Assembly: GCA_964601805.1 (NCBI GenBank)
Contig: CAZROW010000005.1
Span: 1-64,000, forward strand
Reading direction: 5' to 3'
DNA: 64,000 bases
DNA from: Eutrophocola sp964601805
Lineage (GTDB): Bacteria > Pseudomonadota > Gammaproteobacteria > Pseudomonadales > Pseudohongiellaceae
The notes under the pieces were generated by a model. That model was not told the DNA's origin and did not search any database. It saw only the letters and a list, made by a program, of their open reading frames with translations. The translations under genes were made by a program, and so were the position numbers. Shown in pieces: positions 8,304 to 16,127 of this stretch (position 1 is the stretch's first letter; each line of letters starts with the position of its first letter).

Positions 8304-9293
8304 CTATTCCTCCTCTGCTGCACGGGCGGCACTGAGCACATCAACGATGCCGTAGTTGCCCTCGTGACAGGCGTATTCAAACATGGGACCGGTGGTGCGT
8401 TGCATGTGAAATTCACCCGACCAGGAGCTGGTAAAGGTGGCGGGATCATCCACGGTGAACTGGTACAACATGGTATCCGGCGAGACCATGGTGAAGCGCT
8501 CGGTCACCTTGCCATCGGTGGAGATGGAGGGGATACCCCGGCCGGTGATGCCCGTGAAGTTGGTGGTTTCCACGACGATGGTGTCACCTTCCCAGTGGCC
8601 GCGGGAGCGCCCGTACCACTGACCGATGTTCGCTGCTATCGGCTCCCTGTCATCCAGTGGAATGATGCGCGGATCCTGCATCATCTCCTGCATGAACACG
8701 AAATGGTCTTCGGTCTGCACGGCCTTGGCATTGTTGTTGTAGCCGGTGGGCAACATGGGCGGGCCATTGTGGGGCCAGACAATACAGCGTTCCTGCAGCA
8801 TCCTGTCCTGGGCACTGTCGGTGGCATGGGCCTGGTAATAGGCCTGGCGCTCGGCCCGCAGTGAGGCTGCCGCCGGTGTCATGTCCGGGATGCGACCATT
8901 TGGTGGATCGTAAATGATGGAGGTTCTCAGGTTTGTAGCGCGTACATTCTGGCTGGCATGCAAGCCGTAATCGTCAAAGCCGTAGTGCACATCAGCCTGT
9001 GTGCCTGGCTCGGTTTCCTCGACTTCCAGGCGCTCGGCTTCAAATTCGGCAAACTCCTCGGGCGTAAAAAATTCCTTGCCGGCCAGGGACGGGGGACGTT
9101 CAAGTGGTGTGACCGTGGTCATGGACCAGTATCCCTGGAAATCCGGCTTGCCGTAGTCGGTGCGCGGTATATCGCCTGCATTGTCGGCCTGGGCTAATGC
9201 CAGGCTCAAGGGCATGACGGATAGGGCTGCCAGTGTCAGTGGCAGATAACTCTTTTTGGAAAATAAAAGAGAACGGACAGTGAAGTCAGTCAT
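8304..9293 (-). CDS. Secreted partner-family protein of the DUF6152 module
   Basis: Product of 329 residues using the ATG at 9293, which follows CGGAGG eight bases upstream and overlaps the previous gene by 8 bp. The signal peptide ends near LALAQA. The mature part has YGKPDFQGYWSMT, a long family-specific insert (about 60-140), ERCIVWPHNGPPM with the first conserved Cys, GRSRGHWEGDTIVVETTNF, VTERFTMVSPDT and EYACHEGNYG with the second Cys. Function unknown. It is the largest complete member of the family here and belongs to the subgroup with a charged insert between the PDF.G.W motif and the first Cys. Confidence 0.72.
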   Translation of the reverse strand: MTDFTVRSLLFSKKSYLPLTLAALSVMPLSLALAQADNAGDIPRTDYGKPDFQGYWSMTTVTPLERPPSLAGKEFFTPEEFAEFEAERLEVEETEPGTQADVHYGFDDYGLHASQNVRATNLRTSIIYDPPNGRIPDMTPAAASLRAERQAYYQAHATDSAQDRMLQERCIVWPHNGPPMLPTGYNNNAKAVQTEDHFVFMQEMMQDPRIIPLDDREPIAANIGQWYGRSRGHWEGDTIVVETTNFTGITGRGIPSISTDGKVTERFTMVSPDTMLYQFTVDDPATFTSSWSGEFHMQRTTGPMFEYACHEGNYGIVDVLSAARAAEEE

Positions 9294-10113
9294 TGTCTGA
9301 ACCTCCGCTGGAGTCATTCGTGGTTTTTTTCAGGTGACCATACATGAGCTCTTCCGCAAACTCGACACATTTGAATTCGAGAAACTCCGGGTTTTCATTC
9401 ACATGCCGGTACAGGGTCATGGCAATGGTCCAGGGTTCACTATAGACCGTGGGGTCTTCTATGGTGGCTTCGTATTGCAGGTGATCGGCATAAAGCAGGG
9501 TGTAGCGTTCCGTCACCCTGGCATTGGCAGACGCAAAATTGCCTGCACGATCCAGCCAGCTCTGGCCGTTCAGGCCCGTGACTTCCACCACCAGGGTGTT
9601 GCCTTCCCAGTGACCGTTTGACCAGCCCATCCAGCTGTCAAATGGCGCTGCCATATGCTCTTCGAGGTTGATGGTGCGCGTGGCTGACGCGTACTGGTAG
9701 GCGATGAAAATTTCCGAGTCAGTCTGGAATACCTGGAAGGGGTAAGGCATGTAGGTGGCTCGGGGTACACCCGGGCGAAAGCACTTGGCTTCCGGGTCTT
9801 CCGTACGACGATTGGCAAAGTTCAGGTCACGTTGGGCCAGCGCCTCGGGCAGGTAGGGAATAGTGCCGGTGCTCACAAAGCCCTTGCCGGGTGGTACGGC
9901 CGCGATGGCGCCGAGTTGTTCGGTACTGCCCTGCCGGGCGGCATGGGGTTCGAGATCAAAGTTGGCCGTATTGAGTACCTGCCAGACACCATTGAGATTC
10001 GGTGTGGTCGGGGTTGGTGCGGTGTCGGCCATGCCCGTCTCCGGTGCCGGCCCTTCTTGTGGCGTACAGGCAACAGCCAGCAACAAGCCGACCAGTGAAA
10101 TAAACCTGAACAT
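9286..10113 (-). CDS. Partner-family lipoprotein of the DUF6152 module
   Basis: Product of 275 residues from the ATG at 10113, preceded by GGGGATC. The signal ends LLLAVAC, a lipobox, so a lipoprotein is expected. Key family motifs are NLNGVWQVLNTANFDLEPH, AKCFRPGVPRATYM (conserved Cys), SNGHWEGNTLVVEVTG, QSWLDRAGN, ERYTLLYAD, SEPWTIAMTLYRH and LEFKCVEF. It closely parallels the 841-1638 product, so the module at 0-2.5 kb and this one share an ancestor: both pair a DUF6152 protein with two different partner paralogues. It is the first gene of the operon running 10113 to 6833. Confidence 0.72.
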   Translation of the reverse strand: MFRFISLVGLLLAVACTPQEGPAPETGMADTAPTPTTPNLNGVWQVLNTANFDLEPHAARQGSTEQLGAIAAVPPGKGFVSTGTIPYLPEALAQRDLNFANRRTEDPEAKCFRPGVPRATYMPYPFQVFQTDSEIFIAYQYASATRTINLEEHMAAPFDSWMGWSNGHWEGNTLVVEVTGLNGQSWLDRAGNFASANARVTERYTLLYADHLQYEATIEDPTVYSEPWTIAMTLYRHVNENPEFLEFKCVEFAEELMYGHLKKTTNDSSGGSDND

Positions 10114-10326
10114 GGATGATCCCCAAATCATTGTTGTTTGTTATTGCCAGAGCGTGCCACAGAATCCTAGCACGACTGCCCCGGACTACATCAAGTAGGC
10201 AGCAAGTATGCCGGGACAACCGGCTGGTTGTCCTGAAAGCTTACGGGAAAGACCGGAAAAATCCCGAAACACATGCTTCTCGAGTGGTTTCGTGGATTAC
10301 TGCCGGCACCGGCACTCCCAATGGGC

Positions 10327-11946
10327 TCAGTCCGGATCTATTGTCCCGATAAGCTGGGTGAAGGAGTGGGCAGGAAAGGTGTAGCGGAACTGCTCGCCAC
10401 GTACGCGAATATCGTCTTTTTGCTCGGTCCGCACGGGTTCGCCGGAGAAGCCGTTGGTGGTTTTGATGTCCGGGCCGTTAACCTCATACACTACCATGTT
10501 GCCCCTGAACTCGCCTGTCTGGGAAATGATGTCGGTGCTGATGGCCTCGTCCTTGTGACGGTTGACCACGTTGATGATGACTGTGCCGTCATCTTCATAA
10601 GTTGCCGACACATCCAGGTAGGGGACGCCGGTTTGTTGTGTGCTGGCTTCGGCCATGCCGGCGGAGAAGTTTTCCGTATCGAAAGTATCCGAGTCCACGA
10701 AAACATCCAGTGCGGTGCCATGGGCATTCTGGGCAAACAGTTGCAGGGGATAGAAAATGGTCTGGTGGAACATACCGTCCTCGCTGGTAAAAATCGGGGC
10801 GATCACGTTGACCAGCTGGGCCATGTTGGCAATTTTCACGATGTCGGCATTGCGAATGAAGGTGTTGAGAAAGCCGGAGACCACCAGCACATCTTCCAGG
10901 TTGTACTGTTCCTCGAGAGCGCGTACGCCGACCACGTCGGCACCACCACGGGCGCGGTACCAGACATTCCATTCGTCCCAGGCCACGTAGATGGGATCAC
11001 GATCACCGCGACCGGTGGCATTGGACATGGCGATATTGATCAGGCCCCTGAGTTGCTGGGTGCGCTCATCCATGATGTTGGGTGTCGTCATGAAGTTGTA
11101 ATAGTCATCCGCCGGGTTGCCCACGTACATGTGGATGGCGATGTAATCAATCACATCACGCATTTCATTGAGTACATAGCCGTTCCAGCCCATGGGGTCT
11201 GAACCGGGTCGGTAGTCGGATGAGCCGGCGGCAACCAGTTTGATTGAGGGGTCGGTCAGGCGCATGACCTTGGCGGTTTCAATGGCCTTCTTGGCATAGT
11301 CTTCCTTGTTCAGGTGGCCGATCTGCCAGCCGCCATCCATCTCGTTGCCCAGGCTCCAGTACTTGATATTCCAGGGTTCCTCATAGCCATGTTGCTTGCG
11401 CAGTTCGGCATAGTAGGGGCCATCGGCGACATTGGTGTATTCCACCCACTGCTGGGCTTCCTCGAAAGTACCGCTGCCCATGTTGATGGCGAAGTAGGGT
11501 TCGGCGTCGATTTTCCTGACAAACTCCATGAACTCGTTGGTGCCGAAGCTGTTGTCTTCCAGTCGCGACCAGGCCAGTTCCATGCGCGTCGGGCGCTCCT
11601 CAACCGGACCAACACCGTCTTTCCAGTGATAGTTGGACACGAAATTGCCACCCGGATAGCGCAGCATGGTGACGTTGAGATCCCGTGTGGCCTCCATGAC
11701 ATCAGTGCGAAAGCCGTCGGCATCGGCCAGTGGTGAACCCGGTTCATAGACGCCGCCATAAACGGCACGGCCAAGGTGTTCCAGAAAGTTGCCATAGATA
11801 AGGGGGCTGACTTCGCCGATGGTGCGGTCAACATCAATCTTGATGCGGGCATCCTGTGCCAGTGCCTGTTCCAGTAAAAGCACCGGTGAAAGCAGGCAGG
11901 CAAGAATCAGTGTGACGAGGTGGCGGCAAAGACTTGGTCTGGACAT
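10327..11946 (-). CDS. Secreted GH51 alpha-L-arabinofuranosidase
   Basis: Product of 539 residues with a Sec signal (about 1-30, cut at ALA/QD). The family hydrolyses terminal alpha-L-arabinofuranosyl groups from arabinoxylan, arabinan or oligosaccharides and releases L-arabinose. The GH51 signature is clear: RYPGGNFVSNYHWKDGVGP near 96-114, the acid/base Glu202 in SLGNEMDG, and the nucleophile Glu325 in YVAWDEWNVWY. A C-terminal beta-sandwich follows. Most GH51 enzymes are intracellular, so export to the periplasm or outside is notable. It diverges from the FAH-family gene at 12180, and the palindrome at 12020-12038 lies between them. Its product, L-arabinose, would feed the oxidative pathway encoded downstream. 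Confidence 0.9.
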   Translation of the reverse strand: MSRPSLCRHLVTLILACLLSPVLLLEQALAQDARIKIDVDRTIGEVSPLIYGNFLEHLGRAVYGGVYEPGSPLADADGFRTDVMEATRDLNVTMLRYPGGNFVSNYHWKDGVGPVEERPTRMELAWSRLEDNSFGTNEFMEFVRKIDAEPYFAINMGSGTFEEAQQWVEYTNVADGPYYAELRKQHGYEEPWNIKYWSLGNEMDGGWQIGHLNKEDYAKKAIETAKVMRLTDPSIKLVAAGSSDYRPGSDPMGWNGYVLNEMRDVIDYIAIHMYVGNPADDYYNFMTTPNIMDERTQQLRGLINIAMSNATGRGDRDPIYVAWDEWNVWYRARGGADVVGVRALEEQYNLEDVLVVSGFLNTFIRNADIVKIANMAQLVNVIAPIFTSEDGMFHQTIFYPLQLFAQNAHGTALDVFVDSDTFDTENFSAGMAEASTQQTGVPYLDVSATYEDDGTVIINVVNRHKDEAISTDIISQTGEFRGNMVVYEVNGPDIKTTNGFSGEPVRTEQKDDIRVRGEQFRYTFPAHSFTQLIGTIDPD

Positions 11947-12019
11947 GGAAACACCCTTTGAATGGTTTGTGATGACTTTTTGTTTTTATCGTTATTGTTT
12001 TTTATTATTCTTGGTTTGC

Positions 12020-12038
12020 CCAATCATCATATGATTGG
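12020..12038. promoter_or_regulatory. Palindromic operator candidate between GH51 and the FAH gene
   Basis: CCAATCAT (12020-12027) and ATGATTGG (12031-12038) form perfect inverted arms around CAT. The site sits in the 233-bp divergent promoter region. It shares an ATCATATGA core with the palindrome at 16051-16073 beside the GntR gene, and a 13-base match with the site at 29496-29514. A binding site for the window's GntR/FCD regulator is a reasonable guess. Confidence 0.55.
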
Positions 12039-12179
12039 TGATAACGGAAGCTTAGTGAGGAAAAAAGCGGATGTCCAGTTTCGCGATCCCGGTTCCGCGA
12101 CCCGCAAAAGCAACTGCTATACACTATGCTCCCGTTCACCTACCGCTATTGGCTTTTAAAGCAGGACACTGACAGGCCT

Positions 12180-13016
12180 ATGAAGATATATAACACTGCC
12201 GCGGGCATCCTGATGGAGCATGCCGGCGATTATCGTCTCGACACCGATACAGCCTGGGATGACCTGATGACACAGGATGCCATTCATGACTGGCTGGAAT
12301 CCCGCCACGGCACCCTGCCGGTGTGCGAGGATCCGCAACAACTGCTGGCCGGAGTACAACCGCCGCCCATGGCTAACCAGGAGTTGTGGGCTAGCGGAGT
12401 GACTTACCAGCGCAGCAAGGAGGAAAGGCAGGAAGAATCGAAGGATGCTGGCGGCGGGGATTTCTACCAGCGTGTGTACGAAGCAGACAGACCCGAGCTG
12501 TTCTTCAAGGCCACGCGGCAGCGCACGGTAGGCAACAATGACAAGGTTCGCATTCGGGCCGATTCCTCCTGGGATGTACCGGAACCCGAACTGGTGCTAG
12601 CACTCAACCATCGCGGCGAGATTATCGGGTATTCCATCGGCAACGACATGAGTTCGCGCAGCATTGAGGGTGAAAACCCGCTGTACCTGCCGCAGGCAAA
12701 AACCTATGACGGCTGCGCTGCTCTCGGTCCCTGTGTGCTGATTACCCGGGAGCCTATTGCCAGCGATTCAATGATACGGCTGGAAATTCAACGCGGGGGA
12801 GAACCGGTTTATACCGGCGAGGTGTCGATCAGCATGATCACCCGCAGTTTCGAGGACCTGGCCGCTTTCCTGTTCCGCGAATGCAGTTTCCCGCATGGCG
12901 CCTTCCTGATGACCGGCACCGGCATCGTCCCGGATAGTCCTTTCACCCTGGCCAGTGGCGATGTCATCAGCATCACTATTGACCACATCGGTACGCTCAT
13001 CAATACCGTCACCTGA
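12180..13016 (+). CDS. FAH-family 2-keto-3-deoxy sugar acid dehydratase (KdaD-like)
   Basis: Product of 278 residues; the ATG at 12180 gives the normal family N-terminus. It has a fumarylacetoacetate-hydrolase fold and closely resembles archaeal 2-dehydro-3-deoxy-D-arabinonate dehydratase, with DRPELFFKATRQRTVG, the metal ligands Glu135 and Glu137 (VPEPEL) and Asp156 (GNDMSSR), then IEGENPLYLPQAK and FLMTGTGIVP. The ligand spacing of 2 and 19 residues matches the archaeal enzyme as I recall it. The expected reaction is dehydration of 2-keto-3-deoxy-pentonate to 2-oxoglutarate semialdehyde, the fourth step of the Weimberg pathway; Caulobacter XylX uses the same fold. It is cytoplasmic and is transcribed divergently from GH51. 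The exact stereochemistry (arabonate or xylonate) cannot be told from sequence. Confidence 0.8.
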   Translation: MKIYNTAAGILMEHAGDYRLDTDTAWDDLMTQDAIHDWLESRHGTLPVCEDPQQLLAGVQPPPMANQELWASGVTYQRSKEERQEESKDAGGGDFYQRVYEADRPELFFKATRQRTVGNNDKVRIRADSSWDVPEPELVLALNHRGEIIGYSIGNDMSSRSIEGENPLYLPQAKTYDGCAALGPCVLITREPIASDSMIRLEIQRGGEPVYTGEVSISMITRSFEDLAAFLFRECSFPHGAFLMTGTGIVPDSPFTLASGDVISITIDHIGTLINTVT

Positions 13017-13028
13017 CCTGAACCATAG

Positions 13029-13077
13029 GAACAAGGGCTGTCCCTATTGGCCATAAATGGAGAAAGCCCCTTGTTGT
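13029..13077. terminator. Possible terminator hairpin between convergent genes
   Basis: AACAAGGGCT (13030-13039) pairs with AGCCCCTTGTT (13065-13075) with one bulge and a 25-base loop. It lies in the 85-bp convergent gap between genes ending at 13016 and 13102. There is no T tract, so it is weak. Confidence 0.3.
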
Positions 13078-13101
13078 TATTTGTTTGTTATCTGTGTGCT
13101 G

Positions 13102-14160
13102 TCAGTGTGCCAGGTGCTCGCTGAAAAACGGCATCACGTCATTCTGGAAACGTACCGCCACGTGGCTGGTGTGCGTGCCCTGGTATATTTCAAAATCGTT
13201 CGCCACGCCATTGCGGTCCAGGATGTCATGAAGTTTCTGGGCATCAAAGCGACCGCCATCCTCGTCGCCTACATCCATGGCAATGGCGGTGTAACGTTTC
13301 AGATTACCGATGTACTGGTCGACGAAGGCCAGAGGTGCATTGGCGGCCCACTTGGCAATCACGTCTTCCTGTAATTCACCATTTTTGTAGGGCAGGTTCA
13401 GGTACAGCGGCGGGTTTTCCGGGTTGGGAGACCACGCAGCAGCCACGGCCAGTTGGGCCCGAACAAAGAAGGGTTGGTCTTCGGAATCTGCCGGTGACGT
13501 CATGGCACTTGCTACAGCCTCCAGTTCACCAGGCTCTCCTGCAGGTCTGGCTGACAACAGGCCCGGGCTCATGATGTAGAGTGCGCTGAAGACATCATCG
13601 TGCTTCATGCCGATACGCGCGGCACCGTAGCCACCCATGGAATGGCCCACCAGGCCGCGGCTGTTGCGATCAGCAATGGTTCGGTAATGACTGTCCATGT
13701 AGGCGACCACATCCTCGGCCACATAATTCTCGAAATCACCGGTAGTCACCGAACTGGAGTAGATTGACCCGTTATGCCGGGTTTTGGAGTCCGGCAGTAC
13801 CACGATCATGTCCTGTGCGCCGCGCGCAAAGGCGCCTTCAATAGTCTGGGGAACGTGGATTTCCTGTGACCATTGCTCGGCACCGATGGAATAGCCGTGC
13901 AGGGCATAAACCACGGGGTAGCGGCGCTGGGGATTGGCGTCATAGCCCGGCGGCAGAAAGACCAGGGCATCCCGGTTCACAACATTGCCCTCCAGGTTGC
14001 CTTCCAGCGATGCACCGTGAATCTTGATGCGCTCCACTTTCACGGCCTTGGCATTTGCCTCCACGGGCGGTACCTGGGTTTCCACCTGGGCATGAAGCAT
14101 GCCGGTGGTGAATACCAGTGCCAGCAGGCTGGCCAGTAATGTGGCTGGTTTGAATGTCAT
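13102..14160 (-). CDS. Secreted CE1/esterase-D type alpha/beta hydrolase
   Basis: Product of 352 residues from the ATG at 14160, preceded by AGGGAGAAAGATC. The signal peptide is cut near LHAQ. The fold is that of the esterase family that includes acetylxylan, feruloyl and S-formylglutathione esterases: YPVVYALHGYSIG (oxyanion loop, 81-93), nucleophile Ser174 in GLVGHSMGGYG, and a C-terminal HTSHVAVRF region that should supply the catalytic His. Export plus position beside an arabinofuranosidase and pentose genes suggests removal of ester groups from hemicellulose (inference). It is third in the minus-strand run GntR, AraD1-like, esterase, 71 bp after the AraD1-like gene. Confidence 0.75.
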   Translation of the reverse strand: MTFKPATLLASLLALVFTTGMLHAQVETQVPPVEANAKAVKVERIKIHGASLEGNLEGNVVNRDALVFLPPGYDANPQRRYPVVYALHGYSIGAEQWSQEIHVPQTIEGAFARGAQDMIVVLPDSKTRHNGSIYSSSVTTGDFENYVAEDVVAYMDSHYRTIADRNSRGLVGHSMGGYGAARIGMKHDDVFSALYIMSPGLLSARPAGEPGELEAVASAMTSPADSEDQPFFVRAQLAVAAAWSPNPENPPLYLNLPYKNGELQEDVIAKWAANAPLAFVDQYIGNLKRYTAIAMDVGDEDGGRFDAQKLHDILDRNGVANDFEIYQGTHTSHVAVRFQNDVMPFFSEHLAH

Positions 14161-14231
14161 GATCTTTCTCCCTGTCGAATTGTTATTGTTGTTCTGTCTT
14201 GTTGTGTGGCTACGTGCCTTGCCTGGATACG

Positions 14232-15233
14232 TCAAAGTTCAACGACAGGTCTGTCGCAATCCGTTTCACTGGCCTGCACCCGGTAAGTGTTTCTCAGCGG
14301 CCTGCCGAACAGCTCGCTTTCCAGTTCAAACACATCACCCGGCCGGGTCTCGATACCGTCTGCGACACTGAGTGTGCCCGTGCCAAAAAAATGGATGTGC
14401 ACATCGCCTGGCCGCAGAAAGGCACTGTATTTGAAATGGTGGTATTCCAGGTTGGTGATGCTGTGGCTCATGTTGCTCTCGCCACTGAGAAAAGGTTTTT
14501 CCCAGAGTGTTTTGCCATCGCGAATGATGCGTGATGTACCGTTGACATCAGCGGGCAATTCACCCAGGAGCAGTTCAGGGCCAAAGGCGCACTGGCGCAA
14601 TTTGCTGTGAGCCAGGTAGAGATAGTTCATGCGCTCGGTTTTGTGATCGGAATACTCGTTGCCCAGGGCAAAACCCAGGCGATAGGCCTTGTGATCATCA
14701 CCAATCAGATAGACCCCGACGATTTCAGCTTCATCCCCCAGATCCAGGGCAAAATCCGGGGAGGCGAGGTCGGCGCCGGGTGCCACCACCATGTCGCCGT
14801 CGCCCTTGTAAAACCACTCCGGTTGTACACCGGGTTTGCCGGGGGCGGGCTTGCCGCCTTCCAGGCCGAGACGGAACATGCGCATGGAATCGGTGAGTTC
14901 GCTGTCCTGGGCCTGCAGCTTTTTATGCATGGCATCCCGGGATTCAGCACTGCCCAGGTGTGTCAGCCCGGTACCGGAAACCAGGGTATGGGCAGGGTCG
15001 ACATGGTGCAGGGGCGGGAGCAGGCGGTTGTTATCAACCAGGATCTGGTAATCCAGGGTTTTACCGCTGGCCAGTGTGCCGGCCAGCCCGGCCAGGGTGC
15101 TTTCTTCGTTAATGGCGCGCCGGGCCAGCTCAAAGAGGCTGCCGGTTTCTGCAATGACTTCCACGGTTTCCCTGTTACGAACCATGGCAACACCGGGTTT
15201 GCCGGAATCATCCAGGTACTGGATCAGTCTCAT
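14232..15233 (-). CDS. AraD1/GguC family FAH-fold protein
   Basis: Product of 333 residues, cytoplasmic, start after GAAGGTACCC. It belongs to the AraD1/GguC group of FAH-fold proteins, often found beside multiple-sugar ABC importers or in sugar-acid pathways. Features seen are HTLVSGTGLTHLGSAESRD, EWFYKGDGDMVVAPG, LDLGDEAEIVGVYLIGDD, a GNEYSDH segment, and a C-terminal HIHFFGTGTLSVADG. It probably acts on a 2-keto-3-deoxy sugar acid, possibly as an L-2-keto-3-deoxyarabonate dehydratase. That would make two candidates for one pathway step, the other at 12180. It starts 10 bp after the GntR gene, so the regulator and this enzyme are co-transcribed. Confidence 0.75.
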   Translation of the reverse strand: MRLIQYLDDSGKPGVAMVRNRETVEVIAETGSLFELARRAINEESTLAGLAGTLASGKTLDYQILVDNNRLLPPLHHVDPAHTLVSGTGLTHLGSAESRDAMHKKLQAQDSELTDSMRMFRLGLEGGKPAPGKPGVQPEWFYKGDGDMVVAPGADLASPDFALDLGDEAEIVGVYLIGDDHKAYRLGFALGNEYSDHKTERMNYLYLAHSKLRQCAFGPELLLGELPADVNGTSRIIRDGKTLWEKPFLSGESNMSHSITNLEYHHFKYSAFLRPGDVHIHFFGTGTLSVADGIETRPGDVFELESELFGRPLRNTYRVQASETDCDRPVVEL

Positions 15234-15243
15234 TTGGGTACCT

Positions 15244-16032
15244 TCAGGTTACGCTCTTGATCTTGCGCTTTGTGGCCCTGGCTTTGCGGGCTTTGGGAGC
15301 AGCCTTGGCCTTCTTTCCAGTTGTTGGCAGGCGTTTCTTGTAATCAAAATCCTTGCGTGAATCGATAAGCAGTGTCCGGGTTGCCTCCAGGGCAGCCTGC
15401 GGATCCCTGGCTGCAATGGCCTTGTAGATGGCTTCATGTTTGGGTAAAGATGCCAGATGATTATCAGGATGCCACGATGTCAGCTGGATGGAGATGGCCA
15501 GGGTGCTGTGCAGGGTATGGCCCATATACTGGATGATATCGTTGTGTGTAGCGTCCATGATGGCCTGGTGAAAGCGAATATCCGGCTCCAGGGATTCGGA
15601 AAGATCGGTTGCGGCAGCCATGTCAATGTATGCTTGCTTGATGCGCCGAATATCTTCTTTGGTCGCCTTTTCCGCGGCAATGGCGGAAGAGCGGGGTTCG
15701 ATAGCAAGTCGGGCCTCGAACATCATGTTCAGGTAGGCTTCCGGCTGCATGGATTCGGTAATCCAGGCCAGCACCTGCGTGTCGAGCAGGTTCCAGTGCA
15801 TGCGCTCCCTGACCAGGGTGCCGATTCGCGGCCTGGATGCCAGCAGCCCCTTGGCAGAGAGAATCTTGGTGGCTTCGCGCATGATGGAGCGGCTCACGCC
15901 GAACTCCACACAAAGTTCGGACTCTACGGGAAGTTGTTCACCTTCCTTGTAGTGACCGTTGACAATACGCAGGCCCAGGGTATCAACTAGCTGGGCATTG
16001 AGATTTTTCGGTTGCTGGTTTTTAGACTGCAT
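15244..16032 (-). CDS. GntR/FCD (FadR subfamily) transcriptional regulator
   Basis: Product of 262 residues. A winged helix-turn-helix (about 10-78; EFGVSRSIMREATKILSAKG) is followed by the all-helical FCD effector domain (about 95-225), with Asp/His metal-ligand candidates in EPDIRFHQAIMDATHN and the HEAIYKAIAARDPQAA helix. Such regulators usually repress sugar-acid or organic-acid genes and release DNA on binding the pathway acid. It diverges from the dehydratase operon at 16128, with a near-perfect 23-bp palindrome between them, and so is likely autoregulated and the regulator of the pentose locus. Unusual: the last 30 or so residues are a Lys/Arg/Ala tail (KKAKAAPKARKARATKRK) resembling basic DNA-binding tails. 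Confidence 0.85.
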   Translation of the reverse strand: MQSKNQQPKNLNAQLVDTLGLRIVNGHYKEGEQLPVESELCVEFGVSRSIMREATKILSAKGLLASRPRIGTLVRERMHWNLLDTQVLAWITESMQPEAYLNMMFEARLAIEPRSSAIAAEKATKEDIRRIKQAYIDMAAATDLSESLEPDIRFHQAIMDATHNDIIQYMGHTLHSTLAISIQLTSWHPDNHLASLPKHEAIYKAIAARDPQAALEATRTLLIDSRKDFDYKKRLPTTGKKAKAAPKARKARATKRKIKSVT

Positions 16033-16050
16033 GAGAGACTATATTTCCAT

Positions 16051-16073
16051 AATTGTTATATCATATGACAATT
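16051..16073. promoter_or_regulatory. Near-perfect 23-bp palindrome, probable GntR operator
   Basis: AATTGT (16051-16056) and ACAATT (16068-16073) flank ATAT-C-ATAT; ten of eleven base pairs around the centre at 16062 are complementary. It lies in the 95-bp space between the GntR gene and the aldonate dehydratase gene. Position, symmetry and length fit an FCD-type GntR operator controlling both directions. Confidence 0.65.
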
Positions 16074-16127
16074 AATAAAAAATTGGGAATCCTGGTTGGG
16101 TGACCAACACTAACTCGTTTTATAATT

